Assembly: GCA_964019155.1 (NCBI GenBank)
Contig: OZ025241.1
Span: forward strand, 32,514,101-32,578,100
DNA from: Osedax fenrisi
Lineage: Eukaryota; Annelida; Polychaeta; Sabellida; Siboglinidae
DNA length: 64,000 bases
Direction: 5' to 3'
The notes below the pieces were generated by a model. The model was not told the DNA's origin. It made no database searches and saw only the letters and a program-made list of their open reading frames with translations. Shown here one piece after another: positions 1-27,818 of the stretch (position 1 is its first letter; the number at the start of each line of letters is the position of its first letter). A program made the translations under genes and the position numbers.

Positions 1-760
1 TGAATTTGAAAACTTTATCTATGATAAAATATAAATTTATATATATATATATATGTATATATACATAATGATAATAATTATATGAGTGTAATATTACAAC
101 AAATTTATAGTACAACAATAATATAAAAAATGGTAATTGATTCACTATTTTAAAAAAAAGTTTACGAAATTAAAAAATCCAATCAACTGGATTGATAATA
201 GGATTATTTAAATTATTTAAAAATGTATTGTTCAAATATTTCAGATCTTTTCTTCAAAGAAATCTGAAAAAAATGCTTACAACATTATTTTAATAAAAAT
301 TATATAATATATTATAATAATAGTGTATAATCAAGAAGTTAAATTGATAGTTAGCTCTATTTTAAAATTATTTGTTTATAATGTAATTGACATGCATATT
401 CAATATATGAAATAGCAATATTTTTTCTATATTAAAATATTTATATGCATTTATAAATGATATGGCACAGGTTGAATAAAATAAATAAAAGTATACCTTA
501 ATAGTTACCTAACTGGTCCAAACTTTAAATAATATTTTGATGATCAATATTTGTAACAACTCAACCGGCTTAGTATACACTATGCACTGTACAATGTATA
601 GTAAAAACTGTATACACTATACATGGATACTATTCACTGTATAATGTATACAGTGTACACTATTTAGTGTATGTAGTATAAAGTGTACAATGTACAGTAA
701 ATATTGTACGGAAATAGCTGCACTATAGTGTGGATATCTTAACGGAGAGTCTCATTGCAG
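1..760. other. AT-rich non-coding stretch, probably DRC7 intron
   Basis: No open exon is visible. Position directly upstream of a phase-1 splice acceptor suggests that it is the intron leading into the first visible DRC7 exon. Between about 570 and 706 there is a degenerate tandem run of short related words such as GTATACACTGTAC and CACTGTACAATGTATA, partly in alternating orientation. The remainder is simple A/T sequence. Confidence 0.6.
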
Positions 761-889
761 TGGTTGAACTGACGATGGTCAAGGAATTCTTCAACAACCG
801 GGGGGACAAACTCTACGAGAGACACCACAACCACTCGACGGGCTGGGTAACGGAGTTCTTCAATCGCGGGAGGGAAAGACATCTCAAAG
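761..889 (+). CDS. DRC7: DRC7 exon a (first visible)
   Basis: Acceptor CTCATTGCAG ends at 760 and donor AAAG/GTTTAC at 890. The exon starts with two bases completing a codon and ends with one (phase 1). It encodes VELTMVKEFFNNRGDKLYER followed by a second, weaker copy of the repeat (VTEFFNRGRERHLK). The ATG at 775 is internal, because the frame is open up to the acceptor and the family has much more protein upstream. Confidence 0.85.
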
Positions 890-3800
890 GTTTACGTCAT
901 TAATTTACGTCGTCCCTAATTCACGATAACCGATTTAATCACTCCTATTATCTTTTGTTTCAGTTAACTTATCTTATATATATAATTTAAATATACCGAT
1001 ATATTACGACATGCATCGAATAAATATAATGAAAATGTCTCCTAGACGATGTCTTATCAATAAAAGGTATTTGCGAATTAAAACACATTTAGATAATTAT
1101 TTAAAAATATTCTACGATCCTTCGCTGTATTTCATTTGAACTCTATGCTACAGTGCATTAGCTACTCCGTACCCCTTAGCTACCCCATTATCTACCCTCC
1201 CCGTCTCCTCGTTTAGAACACACCTACCGAGCGAGTTGTCCGGGCATCGAGAACGACCGCACCATGACGTTCTGGTCGAAGGCGAGGGTAGACGGTCTCT
1301 ACAAACACGTGGAAACATCAGACTCTATGACTCAGTTCTTCATCGACCGTGCCGATAAGCTACACTATAGGTTAGGCTTTGTATGATAAGCTACATTATA
1401 GGTTGGGCTTTGTGAACTTAGAGATAAGCTACACTATAGGTTGGGCTTTGTGAACTTAGAGATAAGCTACACTATAGGTTGGGCAGAGATAAAATAATGT
1501 CAGATTAGATTAGATTAGATGAGATAAGATAAGAAAATATGAGTTAAACTGAGATCATATGAGTTAAGTCAACCTGAGATAAGCTGATATTATCTCACAA
1601 AATCTGATATAAGATAAGATAAGCTAAGGTATGCTAAAATAAGATTCACTGAGCTAAATAATCTTTACACCCTTAGACATGTCAATTTTGGAAAGCGAGC
1701 CAAGAAGTTTGGACCTCAAGAGATCGCGACTTCAAGACCCATTCTGGTCATTATTATATTAGTATAGAATTATCTCGTTTATTATATTGATTATATTCTC
1801 ATTAGTTTTCTAATTTTATGTTGTATTACATTATTAATATGTATTTATTATATTTATATACAGTCGATTCCCATATCTCAGAATTTCAGCGACCGATAAA
1901 ATATGTCTGAAATATAAAATTATAATTACATGTATATAAATATATAAATATAAAACCAAACTAGCATGTTGAAATTTATTTTAGAGGTATCTAGTTTTTT
2001 GAGATACTAGATTTTCTTAGATATCGGAATATGAGATACTGGGAGTTGAATGAAATAATCTTAATAATGTGTAATTTTAAATAATTTAACAAATATTAAA
2101 AGTTTAAATCGTATCAAGTTAATATATGGTTTATAGTAATATAGAATATGTATTTGTATTGATTAAAAGTGAACCCCATCGTAAAGATACGGAGACTGGT
2201 GCCTGGATTAATGGCATACGCTGGCATATATTTATGTTCCGGTTTATTTTTTGTTTACCATTTATTAAATTTTGTTTTTACTTTCGATTCTAGTTCGCTC
2301 TGGTACAGATTCGTTAAAATAAATTAAACACATATATTTACATTTATACATATAAACATATAAACATATAAACATATAAACATATATATACATATATATA
2401 TATATATACTTACATAAAAACGTCGCTGTACCTATAGAAAATGGAGGAGCGGTTCCACCGTAATACGGGCGTAGACGCGTGGCATGACACGGCGGAGTGT
2501 ACCTACATGGTGGCAGAGGACCGCATCCATCAGACTTTCCATCGCGAGAACGACCGCATCTCAGCGTCGACGCAGGAGTTCCTGAAGCCGGCACAGTCCA
2601 ACGAGAAGGGCAGCTTCATTCCGTGGAACCCAGACTCCCACTCCAGTTATCAGGTGAGTTACGAACGACGTCTGCCTTTTTATATTATTTTATATATATA
2701 TTATTATTTTTAGTAAGCAAATATATAGTCAATTAGGTAGTTTAAAGTATGAAGTATATATATTTCCATTGGTTGAGTCATTTCATCCCATCCAGCAACT
2801 TAAATGAAGTTTTCACTTATAACCAAATGGCTCTAATGTTCCTTCAAAGCTATTCTCATGTTAAGGCATCAAGGGTTTAAACGAGAGCCGATCATTTTCT
2901 TGTACACAATTATATAAGATCACTTATAAATATTATTTAAGACCTATGTTATTGATCCGGAAGGTTTGAACTCTCATCCTACTATCTGTGTAACTAACGT
3001 CTTAGTCAACTGAGCCACACAGGCAGTTCACATTCATAGTCATACATTGTGGTCAACTGTTAGGTGTAGATTAGCTCTAACGCTCCTTATATGATATATG
3101 ATATCACTGTTATTGTATTGAAAACAAGTGATTCTCATCGCATCATCGCATAAAGGTAGATCCTGCTAACTACAGTAAGAAGAAAGTTGTGCTGTATCAA
3201 ACTCTAGTGTCGTTGATCTCGAAAGAGGATATATGTCGCGAAAGAATAAGGGAATCGGAGATAGAGGTAAGAGATAGAATATGTTATTATTATTCTTTAT
3301 AATCGTTCTTTCTAATTTCTTGTTCTTGTTCTGTTTATTATTATATATATATATATATATATTTTTTTTTCATTAATAGAAACTATGTTTGCTGATTATT
3401 AATTTGTTATTATTGTTAGTACACTGTCTATACACTTTGAGATACTCCTTATATATTGAAGAGTTTAAATAAACCATTACAACCACAATGACCTTGATGA
3501 AGGTCAAAGCGTGGTACTTACCCGCAGCTCTCATTACCAGATCATCAACATCCTGACGGAGCGACAATCCGAAGAGATCAACGCAGACCTCGACATCTCA
3601 GTGTATGACACTAACCGCAATGAGAAGGCTAAGAAGCGCAGGAAGCAAATCGTTATTATTACTATACATATTGTAACATATATCCGAAGTTATCATGTAT
3701 TCATTATAGCTTAATTAATAATTGTAATTCTATATTTATATATATATATATATATATATACATTTAAAACCACAGATACAAAGAGCATTTATCTACTCAT

Positions 3801-4133
3801 TACACTAAAACATATATCCCATACATGAATATGACCTTGGCCAATTACAGAATCTCATATATATGCCACACACACAGGAATATGACCTTGAGCAGCAAAG
3901 ACTACGTCGCCAGGTCATGGACCTCGACTACTTGGCCCCGTTCCTGGCCCAACTCGGGGACCCGGACACAATCACGAGGTCTCAAGCCCTACAACTCCGT
4001 GACGATACCCTCTCTGACCTCAAGCATCGTCTTATCGATAAGGCTAACCTCATTCAGAGCAGATTCGAGAAGGTTCGCTTAGCGCTATTACTAGTTGTTA
4101 TAGTTATAACCCTGCCATTTACTATATGAAATA

Positions 4134-4179
<46 letters not shown>

Positions 4180-5890
4180 ATGTATCATATACGAGATAGA
4201 TAGATATATGTACAATTATTATAATGATACCAGACAATCCGACACGAGACAAAAAAAATATATAAAAAATTCTAATAATAAATAAATAATTGATGTACAC
4301 GGACCGATTAAAATAAAGCCTACTAGCGTATGATAAAATAATTATAGGCTTTCATAAATTTATTATCATCGTAGGAGCATTAATAGGACTCTCCTTCCTA
4401 ATATTTCTTTCCTGCAATGGTAAATTTGTATACTCATAATTTATGAGTCATAAATATATACATTTAAAGGTAGCATTACTTTTTTAGTAGTTATTACAAG
4501 AATACAAGATATATAGTTTGTAAATATGGTGTACTTCTAGCCTATAATATCTATTAATTGCAATATAAATGTTGCCAATAATATTTGTATACTTATGTGA
4601 TCCTATAATATATCTATTCCAACACATATCAGCATAAATACCATACAGTACGCCCCCCTATACCCTACTAATCACCCCCCCAGTATATTACTGAACACCC
4701 CCCATCACCCTACTGATCACCCTCCACCACCCTGTACCCTACTGATCACCCCCCCCTGTACCATACTGAACACCCCCCCTGTACCCTACTAATCACCCAC
4801 CTCCTGTACTCTAATAATCACCCATCACCCCACACACAGGAGACAGAGGTACTGCAGAAGAAGCAGGCGTGGTATCAGCAGCACCAGATCTCCATGCAGA
4901 AGGACGACGAAGATGCCTATCTGAACTACTGCAGCGAGGCTATGTTCCGTATACACATACTAGAGCTGCGACTTAATAGGTTAGCGAGGGGTGTTGGCTG
5001 TGTGCATGTGTGTATTGCATACTGTGTATGTGTATAGGTATGCGGTTGTGTGTGTATGTGTGACGGTATGTATATAGGTGTGTTCGTATGTATATGTATG
5101 TGTGCGCTCATGCATATACACATCAGTGAACTAGACTTACTAGATCTACAATGCTACTCGTTGCATTATCACCCATATGTAAATAGGAATGATGGAAGAG
5201 GAATGTGCAGAATATATCAGATCTGTGATATACATAGTAGTCGTTGGGGTCATATTATTGACCTCTATGCAGCTAACTTTACATTGTTTGTAGTACAAAC
5301 TGCGTGACAGTATTTGTAATTATTATAATGATACTGAATTTATAATTTATTAATCATACATATTTATAATTTTAATTGAATATTTTATTCATTTTATATT
5401 AATTGCGTAATTATAGTGGATTTTCTATAAATAATAAAATTTGTAACATTTATTTTTTTGTATAGAACATAATTATAATGTGTTGTATTTTGCCCCGACA
5501 TGAACTAATGTTAACAACTAAACAATGCATGTAGGCTAGATATAGCATTGTGTATTTATATCTATACATTTCTATTTATACGTATCATATAATTTATATC
5601 AAACATACCTAAATTATTATTGAATATAAACTATTTAAGTTATCAATGTATACAACCATATTGTAGATTTTCTATTAATATATTATGAAGCAAGTGTGAT
5701 TATTCAGTAGCCATTTACTTATCACATTCAAACAATAATATTGTTATCAGTTATCAAATATGTAATTAGTAAATATTATCTTAATCTATATAAATAATCT
5801 ATAAATAGACACAAGGAAATGGCCCCGGTGAAATACATGGAATTAGAACAAAAGATTAGAAATGATTACAGACTTAAAGAATTCTTTTAA
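761..5890 (+). CDS. DRC7: DRC7, dynein regulatory complex subunit 7 (C-terminal half, eight exons)
   Basis: DRC7 (CCDC135/CFAP50 family) is a subunit of the nexin-dynein regulatory complex, which links outer doublets in the motile-cilium axoneme and tunes dynein. Exons read as 761-889, 1217-1380, 2438-2653, 3156-3266, 3541-3651, 3878-4072, 4840-4979 and 5809-5890. All phases agree (1,0,0,0,0,0,2) and give about 381 residues to a TAA stop. Family landmarks in order: repeated F-x-x-R-x-D-x-L blocks (FFNNRGDKLYER, FFIDRADKLHYR), MEERFHRN, DRISASTQEFLKP, SVYDTNRNEKAK, LDYLAPFLAQLGDP, and the basic C-terminus HKEMAPVKYMELEQ. Vertebrate DRC7 is roughly 870 residues, so the N-terminal transglutaminase-like region lies off the left edge. 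The identification rests on recognised family sequence. The least certain border is the donor of the fifth exon (GTTATT at 3652, with an alternative GTAACA at 3673 that would add eight hydrophobic residues). A convergent gene lies downstream. Confidence 0.93.
1217..1380 (+). CDS. DRC7: DRC7 exon b
   Basis: Acceptor CCTCGTTTAG ends at 1216. The exon encodes a segment with MTFWSKARVDGLYK and FFIDRADKLHYRLGF. I place the donor at GTATGA (1381) because it gives phase 0, matching the next exon. The GTTAGG ten bases earlier would break the frame. The last 26 bases and the donor are copied in tandem into the intron (see the repeat at 1354-1484). Confidence 0.83.
1354..1484 (+). repeat. About 38-bp minisatellite copied from the exon end and splice donor
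   Basis: Four copies of a unit beginning GATAAGCTACACTATAGGTT. The first copy is the 3' end of DRC7 exon b including its donor. The next three lie wholly inside the intron and carry GTGAAC, or are truncated, where the true copy has GTATGA. It is followed at 1499-1620 by a loose run of GATAAG/GATTA words. Confidence 0.85.
1861..2051. mobile_element. Short pogo/Tigger-like MITE candidate in DRC7 intron
   Basis: The left end starts CAGTCGATTCCCATATCTCA right after TATATA. The right end, read on the minus strand, contains CAACTCCCAGTATCTCATAT, an imperfect match. CAGTCGA termini next to TA and internal partly inverted AGATACT words resemble Tigger/pogo MITEs. The right terminus is eroded, so the exact end and the TA duplication are uncertain. 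Confidence 0.4.
2438..2653 (+). CDS. DRC7: DRC7 exon c
   Basis: Acceptor ACCTATAG ends at 2437 and a strong donor CAG/GTGAGT lies at 2654, phase 0 at both ends. The first codon AAA precedes MEERFHRNTGVDAWH. The middle reads TYMVAEDRIHQTFH and DRISASTQEFLKP, among the most conserved blocks of DRC7. Although an ATG is present at 2441, it is an internal methionine. Confidence 0.92.
2771..3028 (-). mobile_element. tRNA-derived SINE, copy 1 (most complete)
   Basis: Read on the minus strand, the 5' part looks like a tRNA: an A-box-like TGGCTCAGTTGAC (3005-3017) and a B-box-like AGTTCAAACCTTCC (2959-2972). The body is shared with copies at 24785 and 29625 (words such as TAGGTCTTAAATAATATTTA, GATGCCTTAACA and GGTTATAAGTGAAA). 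The 3' end is CTGGATGGGATGAAATGA then CTCAACC. It is antisense inside a DRC7 intron. Confidence 0.8.
3156..3266 (+). CDS. DRC7: DRC7 exon d
   Basis: The acceptor CATAAAG is weak and ends at 3155; donor GAG/GTAAGA lies at 3267. Thirty-seven codons, phase 0 both sides. It encodes VDPANYSKKKVVLYQTLVSL and then ISKEDICRERIRESEIE, which matches the family helix between the F-L-K-P block and the coiled-coil region. Confidence 0.88.
3541..3651 (+). CDS. DRC7: DRC7 exon e
   Basis: Acceptor CATTACCAG ends at 3540. It encodes IINILTERQSEEINADLDIS then VYDTNRNEKAKKRRKQI, strongly family-like and probably coiled coil. The donor GTTATT at 3652 is poor; GTAACA at 3673 is the other in-frame option. Confidence 0.82.
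3878..4072 (+). CDS. DRC7: DRC7 exon f
   Basis: Acceptor CACACACAG ends at 3877 and donor AAG/GTTCGC lies at 4073; 65 codons. It contains EYDLEQQRLRRQVMDLDYLA, PFLAQLGDP and a charged helix to DKANLIQSRFEK. The words GAATATGACCTTG at the exon start also occur about 52 bases upstream (3826-3838) in the intron, a small local duplication. Confidence 0.92.
4641..4838 (+). repeat. C-rich degenerate tandem repeat before a DRC7 exon
   Basis: About seven copies of a 25-30-bp unit built on TACCCTACTGATCACCCCCC, with variable C-run length. It ends directly in the acceptor of the exon at 4840, so this repeat supplies the polypyrimidine tract. Confidence 0.8.
4840..4979 (+). CDS. DRC7: DRC7 exon g
   Basis: Acceptor CACACACAG ends at 4839 and the donor GTTAGC lies at 4980, leaving two bases (phase 2). 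It encodes ETEVLQKKQAWYQQHQISMQ and YLNYCSEAMFRIHILELRLN, the penultimate helical block of DRC7. Confidence 0.9.
5809..5890 (+). CDS. DRC7: DRC7 last exon
   Basis: Acceptor ATAAATAG ends at 5808 and one base completes the split arginine codon. It encodes HKEMAPVKYMELEQKIRNDY and RLKEFF, then TAA (5888-5890). The pattern HKE-x-A-P-x-K-Y-x-x-L-E matches the conserved C-terminus of the family. Confidence 0.9.
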
Positions 5891-6544
5891 ACGAAATAGT
5901 TGACGATTCTATTTTTAATTTATTTTAATTTATTAAATATATATTTATTATAAAATATATATTACTCATTATTTTCACCGAGCGTTACTTTTAATCATTA
6001 CATCAACCGTATTATTATAGTCATTGAAATTTAAGTTAAATTTAATAAAGAGTGATTTATTATATAACATTTATTATATAATAATTATTATATAACTATG
6101 AAAATGTAGAGTTGAAAATTGTATATAAAATAAATAATTACATTAAGTACTATATTTACAAGTGTTATCTGTGGGTATGTTTCCTATATTGCTCGCGGTA
6201 AGGATACGACCTTGAAGAATAACTCCATTAACTACCATTATGTAACATTGATGTAACATCGATAGAGTTAAATACGCTTAGGTCATCGTATTATCAAAAT
6301 AATAATAATAATAATAGTTGTAGTAGTAGTAGTCGTAGTAATAATATAGTTGTGTATAAATATACAGATTGCATTTTGTGAATACTTGTATTGCAGCTAT
6401 CTCTCTTTATCTCTCGTGCGCGTGTGTGTGTGTGTAAAATATACATGTGTTCCACGATATACTCCTCGCTAGACTTTCTTCGATGGTGGCAGGGATTCGA
6501 AGGGCGGGGGGTGGGGGGGGGGTTGTAATTACTTCGCATTACTT
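5891..6544. other. Intergenic region between convergent gene ends (3' UTRs)
   Basis: It separates two stop codons in tail-to-tail orientation. A poly(A) signal AATAAA for DRC7 is at 6044-6049. For the minus-strand gene, several TTTATT words at 5926-5955 (AATAAA on the minus strand) could serve, in which case the 3' UTRs overlap. A run of eighteen G with only two breaks (6502-6522, plus strand) follows a (GT)n tract at 6420-6435 and could form a G-quadruplex, or a C-tract in the minus-strand 3' UTR. Confidence 0.7.
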
Positions 6545-23945
<17,401 letters not shown>

Positions 23946-24521
23946 CTGAAAACATCGATATATCATAGCATTAATTATATATATAGAGATAGAGATAGAT
24001 ATATAGAATAGATATAGAGATAGAGAGAGAATTGAAAACGTTTATTGAGTTATTTATTAATCTTTACTTTCATAATTCTATTTCTTCCGTTAATTTATAA
24101 TTATCATAAAAAGTCATCAACTATATTGGTTGATGCCCAGATATGTTTAAACATATTTCCTGTAGGTGTATATGTATTAGAACACATGTGTGTATTATAT
24201 ATTATTGAGTATACGAGCGTACAATGTACACGCCGTACAAAGACGTGTACCTTACCAGGTCGAGCTTGCTCGGCATAAATATAAATATACTTGTACGTGT
24301 ACATATATCCTTGTTATATGCGTATACGCATACTATAGTATATGCAAACATAAATGTCATAGGTACATGCATGTATTATATATATATATATATATATATA
24401 TTACGTCTATATACGTTTAAATATACGTTGATATACAAGTTATTGTTATTTATAAATCGATTGTTTACTTTATTATTGCCAGTCTGACCGTTATGTCTGA
24501 CCGGCTACGTTCTACACGTAT

Positions 24522-24577
<56 letters not shown>

Positions 24578-24724
24578 TATTATATATTACATCATATACT
24601 TAATATATTATAGTATCAATATATACTATTATTATCGTTGTTATACAGGAAATAAAATTATGTTTTAAATTAAATTTATATTGTGTATATTCCATACACT
24701 TGTAGTCAGTAAATTACTTTACAA

Positions 24725-24765
<41 letters not shown>

Positions 24766-24784
24766 TATTACAATTCCCTGCTCG

Positions 24785-25053
24785 GCATCAAAATTACAAG
24801 TAGGACACGGGTTCGAGCCACGTCCGGGCCATTAAAATAGGTCTTAAATAATATTTATAAATGATCTTATAATTGTGTATAACAAAATGATTGGCTCTCG
24901 TTAAAACCACGGATGCCTTAACACGAGAGCGGCTTCGAAGGGATATTAGAGACATGTGGTTATAAGTGAAAACTTCATTTAAGTTTCTGGATGGGATGAA
25001 AGGAGTCCACCAAAATAACAATAACAATAACAATAACAATAACAATAACAATA
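24785..25053 (+). mobile_element. tRNA-derived SINE, copy 2
   Basis: It retains the B-box-like GGGTTCGAGCC (24809-24819) but lacks the A box, so it is 5'-truncated. The body matches copy 1. The 3' end is CTGGATGGGATGAAAGGAGT then CCACC and a (AACAAT)n tail of about six units, typical of SINE retroposition. Confidence 0.8.
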
Positions 25054-25237
25054 AAGCAATATATATACACTATAATATATGATATATTCAATATAAAAAT
25101 ATGATATTTATATTAAAATATAGAAGATTATATATATATAATAGTTTATAATATTCATAAAATATGTATATACTCCTATGATATGATAATATCTAGATAT
25201 AACTGAATGCTGATTCAACAACATCCGGTTATTACTG

Positions 25238-25303
<66 letters not shown>

Positions 25304-25419
25304 AATGTGTGTTTATGTGAGCGTTAAATATAGCACTGTTCAGGTAGATTTCATTAATTCACTCCACAATAATATTATGAAATCATTGCTCAATATCGCG
25401 ATCATAAATCATTACGTAA

Positions 25420-25800
25420 TCATATCGAATTAGGGCGCGCGTGTGCGTATGCGTAAAGTAAACAAACAACTTCCGGCGGCTAGAAGAACATCAATTATCA
25501 CGTGGTTCGCACGGAGAGGGTAAGTATACGGGTCGTAGAATAACAACGACCTCCACCCCGAACCCTCCTACCCCACCCCGACATTACAGCTGCCCATATC
25601 CAGGGAAGAAACAATCACGGAACTCTCCCGAGCGTACGACCTTATCGTAATCGGTTCCAGATCTAGCCGGTATCGGCCCCTATCGGCGATCGTGTGAACT
25701 ATACCGGAACTTACGACCGCGAGACCACCCTATTATCGCTCGATAGGTAGCGGTCGTCATAAACACCCATCGGAGAACAATAAACGCTAACGATAAAATA
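25420..25800. promoter_or_regulatory. CpG-richer island, candidate promoter with plus-strand donor
   Basis: Contains GCGCGCGTGTGCGTATGCG, a CACGTGG box, and GAGAGG/GTAAGTATAC at 25514-25529, a near-ideal plus-strand 5' splice site. This would fit a first non-coding exon of a plus-strand transcript or a divergent promoter. No downstream exon was found to pair with it. Confidence 0.3.
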
Positions 25801-25835
25801 ATAATGCGCATGCGTGCTTCATCTACACGTGTTCA

Positions 25836-25877
<42 letters not shown>

Positions 25878-26144
25878 TAATATATGTTTAAAATATATCC
25901 TGCCCTTAACAATTATAATATGTAATACATATGACATGACGTTAATAAATCTATCTTACTTTGAAGTATATTCATTGAAACATATTTCCCCATACGTTTA
26001 ATTTATTCACATTATATAATCAGATACATACATAAAATATAAACTGTTATTACCGTATATATTTAATAATATATCACTTCATTTGCATCCCTCAATATAC
26101 ATCTATATATTCGTTGAAACCTAACTGTATATCTGGTCTACTTC

Positions 26145-26535
26145 CAGAATGTAACACGTTACCTTATCTCCGTTACAAAGTCTCCTTATCTTCCGGAATG
26201 TTAGTACAACTTCACTATAATCTATAGATTTTAGAAATGGGGACCCACTCTATGGAATTCTTATTATATACTTCAAACGATTCCTAACGATATGAATTCC
26301 TACTTCATCTCTAATCTTCTAATCACTTAATCATGCAACCTCTTATTTCTGTATTATTTATGTTTGTCTCTTTTTATCATCACCGTATTATTATTAACTT
26401 TATTTTGTGTATGTTTTTTGGCAAATATATTGTTCTTTTATTATTATTTTCTCCCTGCATGAGAAAATGCTCATAAATTGCACTAAATTTAAAGCTAATA
26501 AACCATTAGTTATCATCATCATAATATTAATCAGA
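26145..26535 (+). mobile_element. 3' end of a decayed non-LTR retrotransposon
   Basis: A frame near 26240 reads GPTLWNSYYILQTIPND, then FISNLLI and a stop, resembling the W-N-S-L-P segment at the C-terminus of L2/CR1-like reverse transcriptases. A T-rich 3' UTR follows, with TTAAAGCTAATAAACCATTA and a short ATC-repeat tail. The clade is uncertain. Confidence 0.5.
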
Positions 26536-26937
26536 ATTCTATAATATAAATAATAATGTAGACTTATAGAATTTATTAGTTTGTAATATTGGTAGGTAAC
26601 TCTATATTTAATAAAACGTATAACTTATGTAAATATAAAAATATCACAGTTATTATCCAAGTATACAGTATATATATATATATGGGGGTTGGGGGAGGAA
26701 GGACTGGACATATCTACCTAATTACTGTATTCTCTAACCAAGAAGGGTTACATAGTTTAGCACACTCCTCTCTCTCAAGTTGAGATGATAATGACAGTTG
26801 AGAATATCAACTTTCATTGTTGTCTCCTTGTGATTCAAGATCAGTGGAATGCAGTAGTAGGATAAAATATAATTATCGTGATAAATAGAGTAATGTAGTA
26901 GGTAGATTTGAACTATGCAAATCTAACCAAAGAGGTA

Positions 26938-27818
26938 ATATAATTTTTGAATTTTGCACCAAGCACAATCTCATGCTTACAAATACACTACACCCACAGA
27001 ATAACTCATGAAAATCTACTTGGCTTTCCTAATGGTGTGATTCATAATAAAATGTACTATATGTTAACTCCCCAGTAGTTTAAATCAAGCATATATAGGC
27101 TACACCTATAGCTAGAACATATCATGGGGCATATATCCTTAGTGGTCAAGATTTAGTATTATGTAACATGAAGTTAAAGATATGAACACACAAATATCAA
27201 GAATAGTAGAATACGATTTGAAGTAGAAAAGTTAAATAAAGGAGAAGTAAACAAGGATTAGTTGAAAAACCGGTATCCGTTAACATATACAAACTATCCA
27301 CTACTGAAGGATATACTCACATTGTTAAGATAATCATGTCGATAGCTCAAAACATATTGAGAAAGTACAAATCAAATAAACAAGCATGCATTACAAATAA
27401 TATTCTTAATATGTGCGACAAAAGAAGAAGTTTGAAGTATCAAAGTGAAGAACACGCTGTAGAATATTAATTCTAAAAGAACACATTCTAAATAGTATAC
27501 TATATAATTTAGAAACACGTTGATCAACAAATGAAACTCTACCACAATTTCATCGACTTTAAAAATATGTTGATAGAGTATGGCATGCTGGTCTATAGCA
27601 TGTCATGACGGCAATGTATAATATAGTGTATAATATACACATCGAACTGAGCAATATCATAAACATCACTATACAATTCTACAACAATCTCTATTCTATT
27701 GAACAACCAAATTGGTATTCCATTTTCAACGAAAGTAGGTTTAATACAGGGTTGCATATTATCTACAGTATTATTCAATATATTTCTAGAGATAATAATG
27801 CTGGACACCTACACCAGT
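26938..27818 (+). pseudogene. Fossil LINE: end of endonuclease and start of reverse transcriptase
   Basis: Three-frame reading gives family blocks in the right order. These are EFCTKHNLMLTNTLHPQN; GAYILSGQDLVLCNMKLK (the G-A-D-I-x-S-D-H end of an APE-type endonuclease, with the SDH now SGQ); FIDFK followed after a +1 shift by DRVWHAGL (27550-27600, RT block with the catalytic region); and VGLIQGCILSTVLFNIFLEI (27735-27795). Several stops and frameshifts show that it is dead. Both ends are lost in AT repeats. Confidence 0.8.

Larger units (their letters stand above)
23946..26144. other. Region upstream of the Cys-module exon
   Basis: Expected to carry the missing signal-peptide exon or an intron leading to it, but no ATG plus hydrophobic segment with a phase-1 donor was convincing on the minus strand. 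It holds (GATA)n-like sequence at 23980-24030, (TA)n blocks at 24375, 24531, 24727, 25240 and 25838, a SINE and a GC-richer island. Confidence 0.55.
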
